From: Prochloraceae cyanobacterium PL24a_bin.78
Lineage (GTDB): Bacteria; Cyanobacteriota; Cyanobacteriia; Cyanobacteriales; JANQIW01
Direction: 5' to 3'
Length of the DNA: 38,897 nucleotides
NCBI GenBank assembly: GCA_028281945.1
Contig: JANQIW010000131.1
Span: forward strand, 1-38,897
Shown: one piece after another, positions 25,697-33,467 of the stretch
Layout of the letters: each line of letters starts with the position of its first letter
Position numbering within the stretch: position 1 is the first letter of the stretch
The notes under the pieces: model-generated
Told to the model about the DNA's origin: nothing
Database searches by the model: none
Seen by the model: the letters and a program-made list of their open reading frames with translations, nothing else
Position numbers and translations under genes: made by a program

Positions 25697-26455
25697 ATGC
25701 TTGAAAATTTACAAACAAAACTCTACTATCTAGAACAATTTGCCAATAATTTAGTTAATAATCAACTCAACCATCTAAGCTGGATTAGTATAGGTATAAT
25801 CATCATGGCAGGATTACTTACCAGTTTAACTCCTTGTATGTTGTCTATGTTGCCAATTACTATTGCCTATATTGGTGGTTACGAAAGTAAAGGAAGACTT
25901 CAAGCTGCTACACAATCCATTTGGTTTTCCTTGGGTTTAGCTACCACTTTGGCTGGATTAGGAATTATCGCTGCATCTTTAGGAAAAGTATATGGACAAA
26001 TAGGAATAGGTTTACCTATTATTGTTAGCATCATTGCTATTATTATGGGACTAAATCTACTAGAAATTATTCCTTTAAATTTACCTAGTTTAAATAATAC
26101 CGATTGGATTGTAGATGAATTACCGAAAAGTTTTCGCTCTTATTTACTAGGTGCAACATTTGGATTAGTAGCTTCTCCCTGTAGTACTCCTGTTTTAGCA
26201 ACTATACTAGCATGGGTAGCTAATAGTCAAGATTGGGTAGTGGGTGGAGTATTATTACTGGGTTATACCCTAGGTTATGTTGCGCCTCTAATCTTAGCAG
26301 GTACCTTTACTGCTTCATTGAAAAAATTATTGGAATTGCGTCAATTTTCAAGTTGGATTAATCCTATAAGTGGGGGATTATTAATTAGTTTTGGTGTCTT
26401 TTCTTTGCTATCTCGATTGCCGATTTCTGAATTGACGGCTAGTTTTGGATTTTAA
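25697..26455 (+). CDS. ccdA: Cytochrome c biogenesis protein CcdA (thiol-disulfide carrier)
   Basis: A 252-residue membrane protein with six hydrophobic segments, of the DsbD transmembrane-domain family. The two redox cysteines are in LTPCMLS (Cys47) and ASPCSTPV (Cys162). It carries electrons from cytoplasmic thioredoxin across the thylakoid or plasma membrane to keep apocytochrome c haem-binding cysteines reduced, as part of system II cytochrome c maturation. Length is normal. The partner ccs1/resB is not adjacent; the next gene encodes a pentapeptide-repeat protein. An AGGAAA ribosome site lies directly upstream. Confidence 0.94.
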   Translation: MLENLQTKLYYLEQFANNLVNNQLNHLSWISIGIIIMAGLLTSLTPCMLSMLPITIAYIGGYESKGRLQAATQSIWFSLGLATTLAGLGIIAASLGKVYGQIGIGLPIIVSIIAIIMGLNLLEIIPLNLPSLNNTDWIVDELPKSFRSYLLGATFGLVASPCSTPVLATILAWVANSQDWVVGGVLLLGYTLGYVAPLILAGTFTASLKKLLELRQFSSWINPISGGLLISFGVFSLLSRLPISELTASFGF

Positions 26456-26542
26456 GTTTATATTGAAATTATTAAATTCTCTGATTTTGAGGTGATTTGA
26501 TTTTATCTTATTGTTTGAGTTAGTAATAAATATTTACCCCCT

Positions 26543-27619
26543 ATGTATCTAATTGAATCTCTTAATCAATATCCTCATGGTTTATCGTTGGCATTAGAAG
26601 CGATTCCAGACTCTAATAATTCTCAAAATTTTAGTCTCAATTTAACTCTTAAATTTAACCAAGATTGGCAAGATTTAATCAATGGCAAAGTTAAGTTGGG
26701 ATTTAAAAAAGGTGAATTAAAATTAACCCTTGAAAATTGCGAATTATTGTTAAATGATTTACCGAATTCTCCATTTCAAATTATTTCAAATCAATCTCTA
26801 GAAAATGCTATTTTATTGTTTTTAGCAAAACCTGGAGAATCTATTTTAAATGATTCTATTTCCCAAATTAATCTAGGAATTGTCAAAGTAAAACAAATGC
26901 CATATTCTCTTACTGCCAGTTTTGAGGTGTCTCCAATAGATATTTCCATAACTGATGCAGAGGGTTTATGGAAACATAATATTAGCCCAAATAAACACGG
27001 TATTTTAGAAAGAAGAATCGCAATTTCTCTGTGGGAAAATAAACTAAAATCTAGTTTGAGTTATCTAAAATTAGCATCCTCAAAAGTTGAATCAATAACT
27101 CATCATACTCCAACAGAAATTTCTCCTGAAGTTTTATCTCAATTAAAAAATATGATTGAGTCGATTTATGAAGTCAAAACTAATGACTTTCTAGAATTAA
27201 TCAAATTGGCTAATTTAGATGCCAAAAATGATTTAGCTGGTGGTAATTTCGTAGCGGCTGAATTGAGTGGAATTGATTTTAATGGTGTTAATCTTAGTTA
27301 TGCTAATTTTAGAGGTGCAAATTTAACTGATGCAGATTTAAGTGAATCCAATCTTAGTCATAGCAAACTGAATGGTGCAGATTTAAGTGGGGCTTATTTA
27401 GAGAAAGCTAACCTTAGTTATACCAATTTACGGAATTCTAGTCTGGCATTGGCTAATTTGATTGAAGCTAATCTTACAGGTGCTAATCTAGTTGGAGTCA
27501 ACTTGAGTAATGCTAGTTTAAACGGTGCTGTAGTTAAAGAAGCAGTATTTGGGAATAATCAGGGGATATCTGAGGAAATGAAACAGTTGATTTTAGAAGG
27601 TGGAGGGATTTTTGAGTAA
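26543..27619 (+). CDS. Pentapeptide-repeat protein with a large N-terminal domain
   Basis: A 358-residue protein. Residues about 233-333 are about 20 pentapeptide repeats (A(D/N)LXX: e.g. GANLTDADLSESNLSHSKLNGADLSGAYL), which form a right-handed beta-helix. The N-terminal ~190 residues are a separate region rich in alternating hydrophobics (beta-sandwich-like) that I do not recognise, joined by an amphipathic helical linker. No signal peptide. Pentapeptide proteins are very common in cyanobacteria and most have no known role. It lies 87 bases after ccdA on the same strand and may be co-transcribed, but a functional link is not evident. Confidence 0.85.
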   Translation: MYLIESLNQYPHGLSLALEAIPDSNNSQNFSLNLTLKFNQDWQDLINGKVKLGFKKGELKLTLENCELLLNDLPNSPFQIISNQSLENAILLFLAKPGESILNDSISQINLGIVKVKQMPYSLTASFEVSPIDISITDAEGLWKHNISPNKHGILERRIAISLWENKLKSSLSYLKLASSKVESITHHTPTEISPEVLSQLKNMIESIYEVKTNDFLELIKLANLDAKNDLAGGNFVAAELSGIDFNGVNLSYANFRGANLTDADLSESNLSHSKLNGADLSGAYLEKANLSYTNLRNSSLALANLIEANLTGANLVGVNLSNASLNGAVVKEAVFGNNQGISEEMKQLILEGGGIFE

Positions 27620-27729
27620 TTTACTTGTTAAAATTTGGGATAATTAGTGGTAATTGTTTTCTTGAAATTCAAGAGATAAACTCCAATATTACTTAAACTA
27701 TAATTTAAACCTAATTTTACCATAAATCT

Positions 27730-27737
27730 AAGGAGGT
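27730..27737 (+). promoter_or_regulatory. Consensus Shine-Dalgarno sequence
   Basis: AAGGAGGT, an eight-base match to the 3' end of 16S rRNA, five bases before the ATG at 27743. Stronger than the ribosome sites of most genes in the window; it fixes the start of the unknown protein. Confidence 0.75.
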
Positions 27738-27742
27738 TATTT

Positions 27743-28543
27743 ATGGGACAAGACCAAGAAATTTCAAACCTATTACAAGATTCCATCGACAATAATTCCC
27801 TACAATTTCGAGTTAGAAGTGAAGGAGAAACCCTCCATCTTTTTATTCAACGTGACTTAGATAGCAAGATTAATCAGGAAGAATTATTAACACAAATTCG
27901 AGATATTCTACTGGGATTCAAAGAATCTTGGGAAAAACCAGAAGAATTAGAAGAATCCTCAACCATCTCTGTGAAGAAATCTGAGGAAGAATCTGAAGGT
28001 AAATCTAATGAGAAATCTGATGAGAAATATGAGGAAAAATCATCAAAAGAATTTCCTCTCAAAATATTGAAAATTCAAAGCATTATTGAAGGCGCGATGC
28101 AACCAGATTGGCAGATAAAACAAAGTTTCTCGGATTTAGAAAATCTAGGAGAAGAAACATTTGATTTTGCTAATTATCAACCACAAATTAATCTTTCAGA
28201 ATATTGTTTTACTAGAAATAAAGCATTATTAACAAGTAAAATCAAACCCCCACCTTCAGCGGTGGCAAATATTATTTATTTGTATCATAAATTACCCGAT
28301 AATCAAAAGTTAGAAATTATCCCTACTTTAAAGGAAATTTTACGATCGTCAAAACCCCCATCTATAGATACAGAAACTCTTTCTAAATCAGCACAATTAT
28401 TGTTAGAAAATATCCAAAACTTAGAAGAAGAAAAAATTAGAAAAGCCTCTATTTGGTTAAGTCGTTATTGTTTTAATCCAGTAGAAACATTACTATTTAT
28501 AGAAAACTTTATTACTCTTGGGCCTGCTGCTAAAAAGAAATAA
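27743..28543 (+). CDS. Conserved-looking acidic protein of unknown function
   Basis: A 266-residue soluble protein that I do not recognise. Residues 1-65 form an alpha/beta region (SLQFRVRSEGETLHLFIQRDL...ELLTQIRDILLGF). Residues about 66-105 are low complexity, rich in Ser, Glu and Lys with repeated EKS/EES units. The C-terminal ~160 residues are helical with Leu-rich stretches (SAVANIIYLYHKLPDNQKLEIIPTLKEILR...). No catalytic motif, signal peptide or membrane span is visible. It has a consensus Shine-Dalgarno site, and the GT4 glycosyltransferase gene follows after 40 bases, so co-expression with it is likely. Confidence 0.7.
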   Translation: MGQDQEISNLLQDSIDNNSLQFRVRSEGETLHLFIQRDLDSKINQEELLTQIRDILLGFKESWEKPEELEESSTISVKKSEEESEGKSNEKSDEKYEEKSSKEFPLKILKIQSIIEGAMQPDWQIKQSFSDLENLGEETFDFANYQPQINLSEYCFTRNKALLTSKIKPPPSAVANIIYLYHKLPDNQKLEIIPTLKEILRSSKPPSIDTETLSKSAQLLLENIQNLEEEKIRKASIWLSRYCFNPVETLLFIENFITLGPAAKKK

Positions 28544-28583
28544 AATAACCTTGAAAACTATATAATTATTATTTCTAATAAAT

Positions 28584-29885
28584 ATGACATTTATCGTCCG
28601 ACCACAAGCAAAAAAAATACTGTTTTTACATCCTAATTTTCCTGCTCAATTTCGACATTTAGCTACAAATTTGGGTAAAAATAATGACTATCAAATTGTT
28701 TTTGGCACAAAAAAACGAGAAGGAGAAATCACCAATGTAGCAAAAGCTATTTATACACCTTCTAGAGAAGCAGCAAAAGAGACCCATCATTATGTAAGAA
28801 ACTTAGAAAATGCTGTTCTTCAAGGACAAGCAGTTTATCGTTTAGGGGAAAAACTTAAAGCTAAAGGTTTCATTCCTGATATAGTTTATGGTCATTCAGG
28901 TTGGGGTCCTACTTTATTTATAAAAGACGTTTTCCCTAAAACTAAACTTTTATGTTATTTTGAATGGTTTTATAACGCTCATGATTCTGATGCAGATTTT
29001 GATCCAAGGGATCCCATTACTGTTGACGATGAAACTCGAATTCGCATTAAAAACGCTCCTATTTTAATTGACTTATATAGTTGTGATGGAGGGCTTTCTC
29101 CGACTAATTGGCAAAGGCAACAATTCCCATCAGAATATCAAGAAAAAATTACTGTAATTCATGATGGAATAGATACGGATTATTTCCAACCGAAACCAGG
29201 GGCAAAATTAGTACTACCAAGGATAAATTTAGATCTATCTTTTGCCGATGAAATAGTAACTTATGTAGCTAGAGGAATGGAACCATATAGAGGATTTCCT
29301 GAGTTTATAGAAACCATAGGTTTACTACAACAACGTCGCCCAAAATTGCAAACTGTAATAGTAGGAGAAAATCGAGTTGCTTATGGAAAAAAACTTCCTG
29401 AAGGCAAAAGTTATAAAGAATTAATGTTAGAAAAATTTCCTTTAGATTTAAGTAGAGTTCATTTTACAGGATTATTGCCTTATAGTGAATATTTACAAGT
29501 AATTCAAGCATCATCAGTTCATGTTTATTTAACCCGTCCTTTTGTGTTATCTTGGTCTATGTTAGAGGCTTTATCTGTTGGTTGTTTAGTAGTTGCTTCT
29601 AATACTAAACCTGTGGTTGAAGTTATTAAAGATGGAGTAAATGGATTGTTGGTTGATTTTTTCTCTCCCGAAGAAATTGCTAATCGAGTTGAAGAAGCAT
29701 TAAATCATCCTAATAGAATGGAGTCTATTAGAAAGAAAGCAAGGGAAACTATTGAAGCAAAATATAGTCTTAAAGATTTACTTCCTAAACATTTACAATG
29801 GATAGAAAAAGGAGAATTTAAATCTAATTTTAAATCTAATTCTAAATCTATTTCTAAGAAAAAAAGTAAAGGGTTTGGAGGATAA
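28584..29885 (+). CDS. Glycosyltransferase family 4 protein
   Basis: A 433-residue GT-B glycosyltransferase. The N-terminal acceptor domain begins KKILFLHPNFPAQFRHL; the hinge region contains VIHDGIDTDYFQP; the GT4 donor domain has VTYVARGMEPYRGFPEFIE, HFTGLLPYSEYLQ and the Glu-containing SWSMLEALSVGCLVVASN. It probably transfers a nucleotide-activated sugar to a surface glycan or lipid. The substrate is unknown. The C-terminus ends in a Lys/Ser-rich tail (KSNFKSNSKSISKKKSKGFGG), encoded by a degenerate 12-base repeat and possibly peripheral to the membrane. Confidence 0.87.
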   Translation: MTFIVRPQAKKILFLHPNFPAQFRHLATNLGKNNDYQIVFGTKKREGEITNVAKAIYTPSREAAKETHHYVRNLENAVLQGQAVYRLGEKLKAKGFIPDIVYGHSGWGPTLFIKDVFPKTKLLCYFEWFYNAHDSDADFDPRDPITVDDETRIRIKNAPILIDLYSCDGGLSPTNWQRQQFPSEYQEKITVIHDGIDTDYFQPKPGAKLVLPRINLDLSFADEIVTYVARGMEPYRGFPEFIETIGLLQQRRPKLQTVIVGENRVAYGKKLPEGKSYKELMLEKFPLDLSRVHFTGLLPYSEYLQVIQASSVHVYLTRPFVLSWSMLEALSVGCLVVASNTKPVVEVIKDGVNGLLVDFFSPEEIANRVEEALNHPNRMESIRKKARETIEAKYSLKDLLPKHLQWIEKGEFKSNFKSNSKSISKKKSKGFGG

Positions 29886-29888
29886 ATT

Positions 29889-30026
29889 ATGGGAAATTCT
29901 TGGTATCCAAAAATAACAAAATGTTTTCTATTTTTTGCTATTAGGAAAAGTTTAAAAGCTAAAAGTTATGAAAAAAATTTATTTAAATCAATACATCCAG
30001 ATGTTTTCATTATTTTTGCTAGATAA
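29889..30026 (+). CDS. Possible 45-residue small protein
   Basis: An ATG at 29889 opens 45 codons (MGNSWYPKITKCFLFFAIRK... ending FIIFAR) and lies only three bases after the GT4 stop. A GGAGG sequence (29877-29881) inside the end of the GT4 gene is well placed as a ribosome site. The peptide is basic and partly hydrophobic. No family is recognised, and it may be a chance ORF or a gene remnant. Confidence 0.3.
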   Translation: MGNSWYPKITKCFLFFAIRKSLKAKSYEKNLFKSIHPDVFIIFAR

Positions 30027-30106
30027 TTAAAAAAACTTTAAAAATATTGACTAGGTATAAATAATTTTGATATCCTAGATAAGGTGTCTAGACTTCATAT
30101 TAAATA

Positions 30107-31051
30107 ATGATTAGGATCGAAGTCCCCAGAAAAATTGTTTTCAGCTTAAATAATATAAGTGCCCTCTTAAATCTATCTATTGCCTTATTAGCCGTTTCCT
30201 GTGCCCCAATTTTTATTCGTTTAAGCGAAACAGAGCTTAGCGCAAATGGAACAGTATTTAATCGTATGCTGATATTTGTAGTAGTTTTTGGGATGCTTCG
30301 TGGAATTCGTCAAACTTTAACCCAACCAAAAAATACTTCTTTAATCCCTCCTTTGCTCCTACAAGAGTGGATTTTTTTAATAATTGTAGGTATTTGTTCC
30401 ATTATTAGTTTAGTACTGTGGGCTTTATCATTAGAATATACCACGGTGGCAAAATCTATGCTTTTGAGTAATATGACACCGGCATTTACCAGTGTTGGAG
30501 CTTGGTTATTCTTAGGTAAACGGTTTGATTCTAAATTTATTACAGGAGTGATAATCGCTTTAGTAGGTGCGATGGCATTAGGATTAGAAGATTTAAATTC
30601 ATCTGAAGGTAACTTAATCGGAGATATGTATGCGCTATTATCTGCTGTATTTCTTGGAAGTTACTTTCTCGTGGTAGAAAAGTTAAGAAGCCGTTTTTGT
30701 GCTACAACCATACTTTTATGGCGTTGTGGAATTGGTAGCATCTTGCTCTTCCCCATTGTAGCATTTAGCGAAAGTCAAATCTTTCCTACCACCTTAATAC
30801 CTTGGTTGGCAGTGTTGGGATTGGGGATTATTTCTGAAGGTTTTGGACAACGTCTTTTAGCTGATTCTATGAATCATTTTTCGTCTAGTTTTGTCTCTGT
30901 ATTTTTATTACTCGAACCTATTATCAGTGCTATATTAGCTTGGTTTATCTTTGCCGAAGCCTTAAGTCCTATAACTTGGATTGGCTTTGTCGTAATTTTA
31001 TCTGGTATTTATCTTGCCAAAACTAGTGATTCTAGTCGAAAAGCTCATTAG
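30107..31051 (+). CDS. DMT-superfamily (EamA) transporter
   Basis: A 314-residue membrane protein with ten hydrophobic segments in two EamA repeats. Typical signatures are the first-helix LLAVSCAPIFIRLSE, the segment ALSLEYTTVAKSMLLSNMTPAFTSVGAWLFLGKRF at the end of repeat 1, and LLLEPIISAILAWFIFAEALSPITWIGFVVILSGIYLA at the end of repeat 2. Such proteins export or take up metabolites such as amino acids; the substrate cannot be told from sequence. The gene is convergent with the aminopropyltransferase gene, 49 bases apart. Confidence 0.88.
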   Translation: MIRIEVPRKIVFSLNNISALLNLSIALLAVSCAPIFIRLSETELSANGTVFNRMLIFVVVFGMLRGIRQTLTQPKNTSLIPPLLLQEWIFLIIVGICSIISLVLWALSLEYTTVAKSMLLSNMTPAFTSVGAWLFLGKRFDSKFITGVIIALVGAMALGLEDLNSSEGNLIGDMYALLSAVFLGSYFLVVEKLRSRFCATTILLWRCGIGSILLFPIVAFSESQIFPTTLIPWLAVLGLGIISEGFGQRLLADSMNHFSSSFVSVFLLLEPIISAILAWFIFAEALSPITWIGFVVILSGIYLAKTSDSSRKAH

Positions 31052-31100
31052 ATAATGGACAACTTTTGAGATTAAATAACTGCTCATGATCTTTGATTTT

Positions 31101-32042
31101 TTATAAAAAACTATTTATACCTTTGCCAAAAGCTTTTGGAGGTCGATCTAAAGTAAAAATTTCTGTATAATTTTCAATTGCACGCCTTATATAAGTAGGT
31201 GTTTGCATCATTCCTAAAAAAGTTATCCCATCAATTAAGCCAAATCCGCCTGTAGTTTGAGCTTGTAGTAAATTATCCGTTTTTTCAGGTGAAGGTCGAT
31301 CGGGAATAATTTCAGACGAAGCTAAAATAAAACCCCAAGGCTCTCCCAAAATATAACTACTATAAGATCTAACGTGAGGAAAAACTTCCTTAACAGTATT
31401 TACTAATCTAGCATGAAGCTCGAGTTGAGTTAAAGAAATAGGCCCTGCTTGCATTCCCAAAAATCCATCAGGCTTGAGAGCATTACGGATTTTTTTCATA
31501 GATTCAACGGTAAAAAGGTGAAAAGAAGGACCTTCTTCGATGGCTTCAGATAAATCGAAAATAATAACATCCCACTCTTGAGTAGTTTTTTCTAATAATT
31601 CAAGAGCATCACCAATTACCAACTCCACTCTCGGATCATCAAAAGCACCCCCGTGCATTTCAGGCAAATACTCCCGACAAGCAGCAACAACTTCTGCATC
31701 AATATCCACAGTAACCACCTTTTCAACAGTTTTCCAGCGCAAAATCTCCCTAGCAGTTGCACCTTCACCAGCACCCAAAATCAACACATTCTTTGGTGCG
31801 CCGTGACAAATAGCCGCAGGTTGCACTAAACTTTCATGATAGAGAAATTCATCTCCCGTACTTGATTGCCATTTATTATCTAAAATTAAAGCCTTACCAT
31901 AAATCCCTGTTTCTACAATATACATCTCTTGGTAATTTGTCTTTTTGTATGCTATAATCTTGGTAATTCCATGAATTAAAATATCCCAAGGAGTAATATA
32001 TTCGTTTATCCATAAATCGCTGTTAACTTGAGTACCTGACAT
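31101..32042 (-). CDS. speE: Polyamine aminopropyltransferase (spermidine/thermospermine synthase family)
   Basis: A 313-residue aminopropyltransferase that uses decarboxylated S-adenosylmethionine as donor. Family motifs are the YHE substrate loop (68-70), LILGAGEGATAREIL (dcSAM site, 90-95), VDID (Asp113) and FDLSEAIEEGPSFHLFT (Asp163, active-site loop). That last motif resembles the DLADPxEGGP form of ACL5/thermospermine synthases more than the DSSDPxGPA form of classical spermidine synthase, with Glu166 where Asp is usual. The product (spermidine or a tetraamine) is therefore uncertain. It is divergent across 78 bases from an agmatinase-family gene, which fits a polyamine pathway. It is cytoplasmic. 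Confidence 0.88.
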   Translation of the reverse strand: MSGTQVNSDLWINEYITPWDILIHGITKIIAYKKTNYQEMYIVETGIYGKALILDNKWQSSTGDEFLYHESLVQPAAICHGAPKNVLILGAGEGATAREILRWKTVEKVVTVDIDAEVVAACREYLPEMHGGAFDDPRVELVIGDALELLEKTTQEWDVIIFDLSEAIEEGPSFHLFTVESMKKIRNALKPDGFLGMQAGPISLTQLELHARLVNTVKEVFPHVRSYSSYILGEPWGFILASSEIIPDRPSPEKTDNLLQAQTTGGFGLIDGITFLGMMQTPTYIRRAIENYTEIFTLDRPPKAFGKGINSFL

Positions 32043-32120
32043 TAAACCTAAACTTCATCCTTTAAAACTTGTTCTAACTCTTTATCATAACATAAAAATC
32101 ATATTTAATGGTATTTTTTA

Positions 32121-33164
32121 ATGTCTCAAGGCAAAATATTTAATCCCGATCGATCTAGAAGTGAGATAAATAATTGTTTTTTTGGATTTCCTTACACTCT
32201 TGAGGAAGCAAAAATCGTATTTCTGCCAGTACCTTGGGATGTTACCACCTCTTATAGAGAAGGTACTGCTGATGGGCCTCAGACAATTTTAGAGGCATCC
32301 CCTCATTTAGATTTTTACGATTTTCATGTACCTAGGGCTTGGGAAATTGGCCATGGTACTTTTCCTATTGATGAAAAAATTAGGAATGGAAGTCGAAAGA
32401 TGGGAGAGATTGCTAAAAAAATTATGGCTCATCTTGATGCAGGAGGTAGTCTTGAAGATCAAATCATTCTCCCACTTTTAAATACAGTAAATCAAGCCTG
32501 TGAAGAGTTAAATCGATGGACTTATGAACAAGCAATTTCACTCTTAGAGCAAAATAAATTAGTTGGTGTAGTAGGAGGAGATCATAGTGTTCCCCTTGGA
32601 TTTATGAAAGCATTAGGAGAAAAAATCCATAATTATGGAATTTTGCAGATAGATGCCCATTGTGATTTACGTCAAAGCTTCGATGGATTTATTTATTCCC
32701 ATGCTTCTATTATGTATAATGCCATTAAATTACAGAGTATTAGTAGATTAGTTCAAGTTGGAATTAGAGATGTCTGCCAAGAAGAAATAGATTTAGCAGA
32801 TGCAGATCCAAGAATAATCGTTTTAAATGATAATCAATTCAAAGCAAATACTTATAAAGGGATAACTTATGACCAACAATGTGATATTATAGTTGAAAAC
32901 TTACCAGAAAAAGTTTATATTAGTTTTGATATTGATGGTTTAAGTCCAGAATTTTGTCCTAATACTGGCACACCTGTACCTGGAGGATTAGACTTTAATC
33001 AAAGTATTTATTTAATTCAAAAAGTAGTTAAAGCAGGAAAAAAAATTATAGGATTTGATTTATGCGAAGTAGCACCCGGCAATAATAATTTATGGGATGG
33101 TAATGTAGGTGCAAGATTGCTTTATCAGCTTTCTAATTTAATGTATCTTTCCCATCAGCAATAA
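32121..33164 (+). CDS. Agmatinase-family ureohydrolase
   Basis: A 347-residue dinuclear-metal ureohydrolase. All six metal ligands are present: His155 (GGDHS), Asp178, His180 and Asp182 (DAHCD), Asp270 and Asp272 (SFDIDGLSP). The PNTGTPVPGGL segment is also intact. Agmatinase would split agmatine to putrescine and urea, feeding the divergent aminopropyltransferase. However, DAHCDLRQSFDGFIYSHASIMYN differs from the E. coli agmatinase loop, and one cyanobacterial relative (Synechocystis Sll1077) is a nickel-dependent guanidine hydrolase, so the substrate could be agmatine, guanidine or another guanidino compound. An ~80-residue N-terminal region plus an insert make it longer than E. coli SpeB (306). 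Confidence 0.88.
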   Translation: MSQGKIFNPDRSRSEINNCFFGFPYTLEEAKIVFLPVPWDVTTSYREGTADGPQTILEASPHLDFYDFHVPRAWEIGHGTFPIDEKIRNGSRKMGEIAKKIMAHLDAGGSLEDQIILPLLNTVNQACEELNRWTYEQAISLLEQNKLVGVVGGDHSVPLGFMKALGEKIHNYGILQIDAHCDLRQSFDGFIYSHASIMYNAIKLQSISRLVQVGIRDVCQEEIDLADADPRIIVLNDNQFKANTYKGITYDQQCDIIVENLPEKVYISFDIDGLSPEFCPNTGTPVPGGLDFNQSIYLIQKVVKAGKKIIGFDLCEVAPGNNNLWDGNVGARLLYQLSNLMYLSHQQ

Positions 33165-33467
33165 TATTATTTTTTGCGAAAGTAGGAAAATAATGTTTAT
33201 ACTATTCAAAATTTAGAAAGCTTATACCAATTTTATAAAGTAATGATAGAATTAAACCTATCTAAAACCTTATTATTGCTAACCTAAAATTTATCTCCCT
33301 TGTCCCTCTTGTCCTCCTTGTCTTTCCTCATCCAAGTATGTCATGCTTTTGGAAAAATGATATTATTTGCCCCCATCAAAGATTTATTTAAACTTTCCTT
33401 AAAAATATTAGAAATTGACAATAACCGATAAAATAACTTATAAAAGCTCATAAATTGAATCAAAATT
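33165..33467. other. Intergenic region before the lipoprotein gene
   Basis: This 303-base spacer holds an AT-only inverted repeat right after the ureohydrolase stop (ATTATTTT 33166-33173, AAAATAAT 33187-33194), a C-rich tract at 33294-33336 that is a reverse-oriented member of the short-repeat family, and an AT-rich leader for the lipoprotein gene. No ORF is supported. Confidence 0.55.
33294..33336 (-). repeat. Reverse-oriented GACAAGG/CTTGGATG repeat element
   Basis: Read on the minus strand this is CTTGGATG followed by GACAAGG-type nonamers (degenerate), the same two components that occur in blocks A and B/C. It is the only reverse-oriented member noticed in the window. Confidence 0.65.

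Noticed and set aside
33166..33194. Terminator after the ureohydrolase
   Set aside because: The 8-bp inverted repeat consists only of A and T and has no following T-run, so it is too weak to call.
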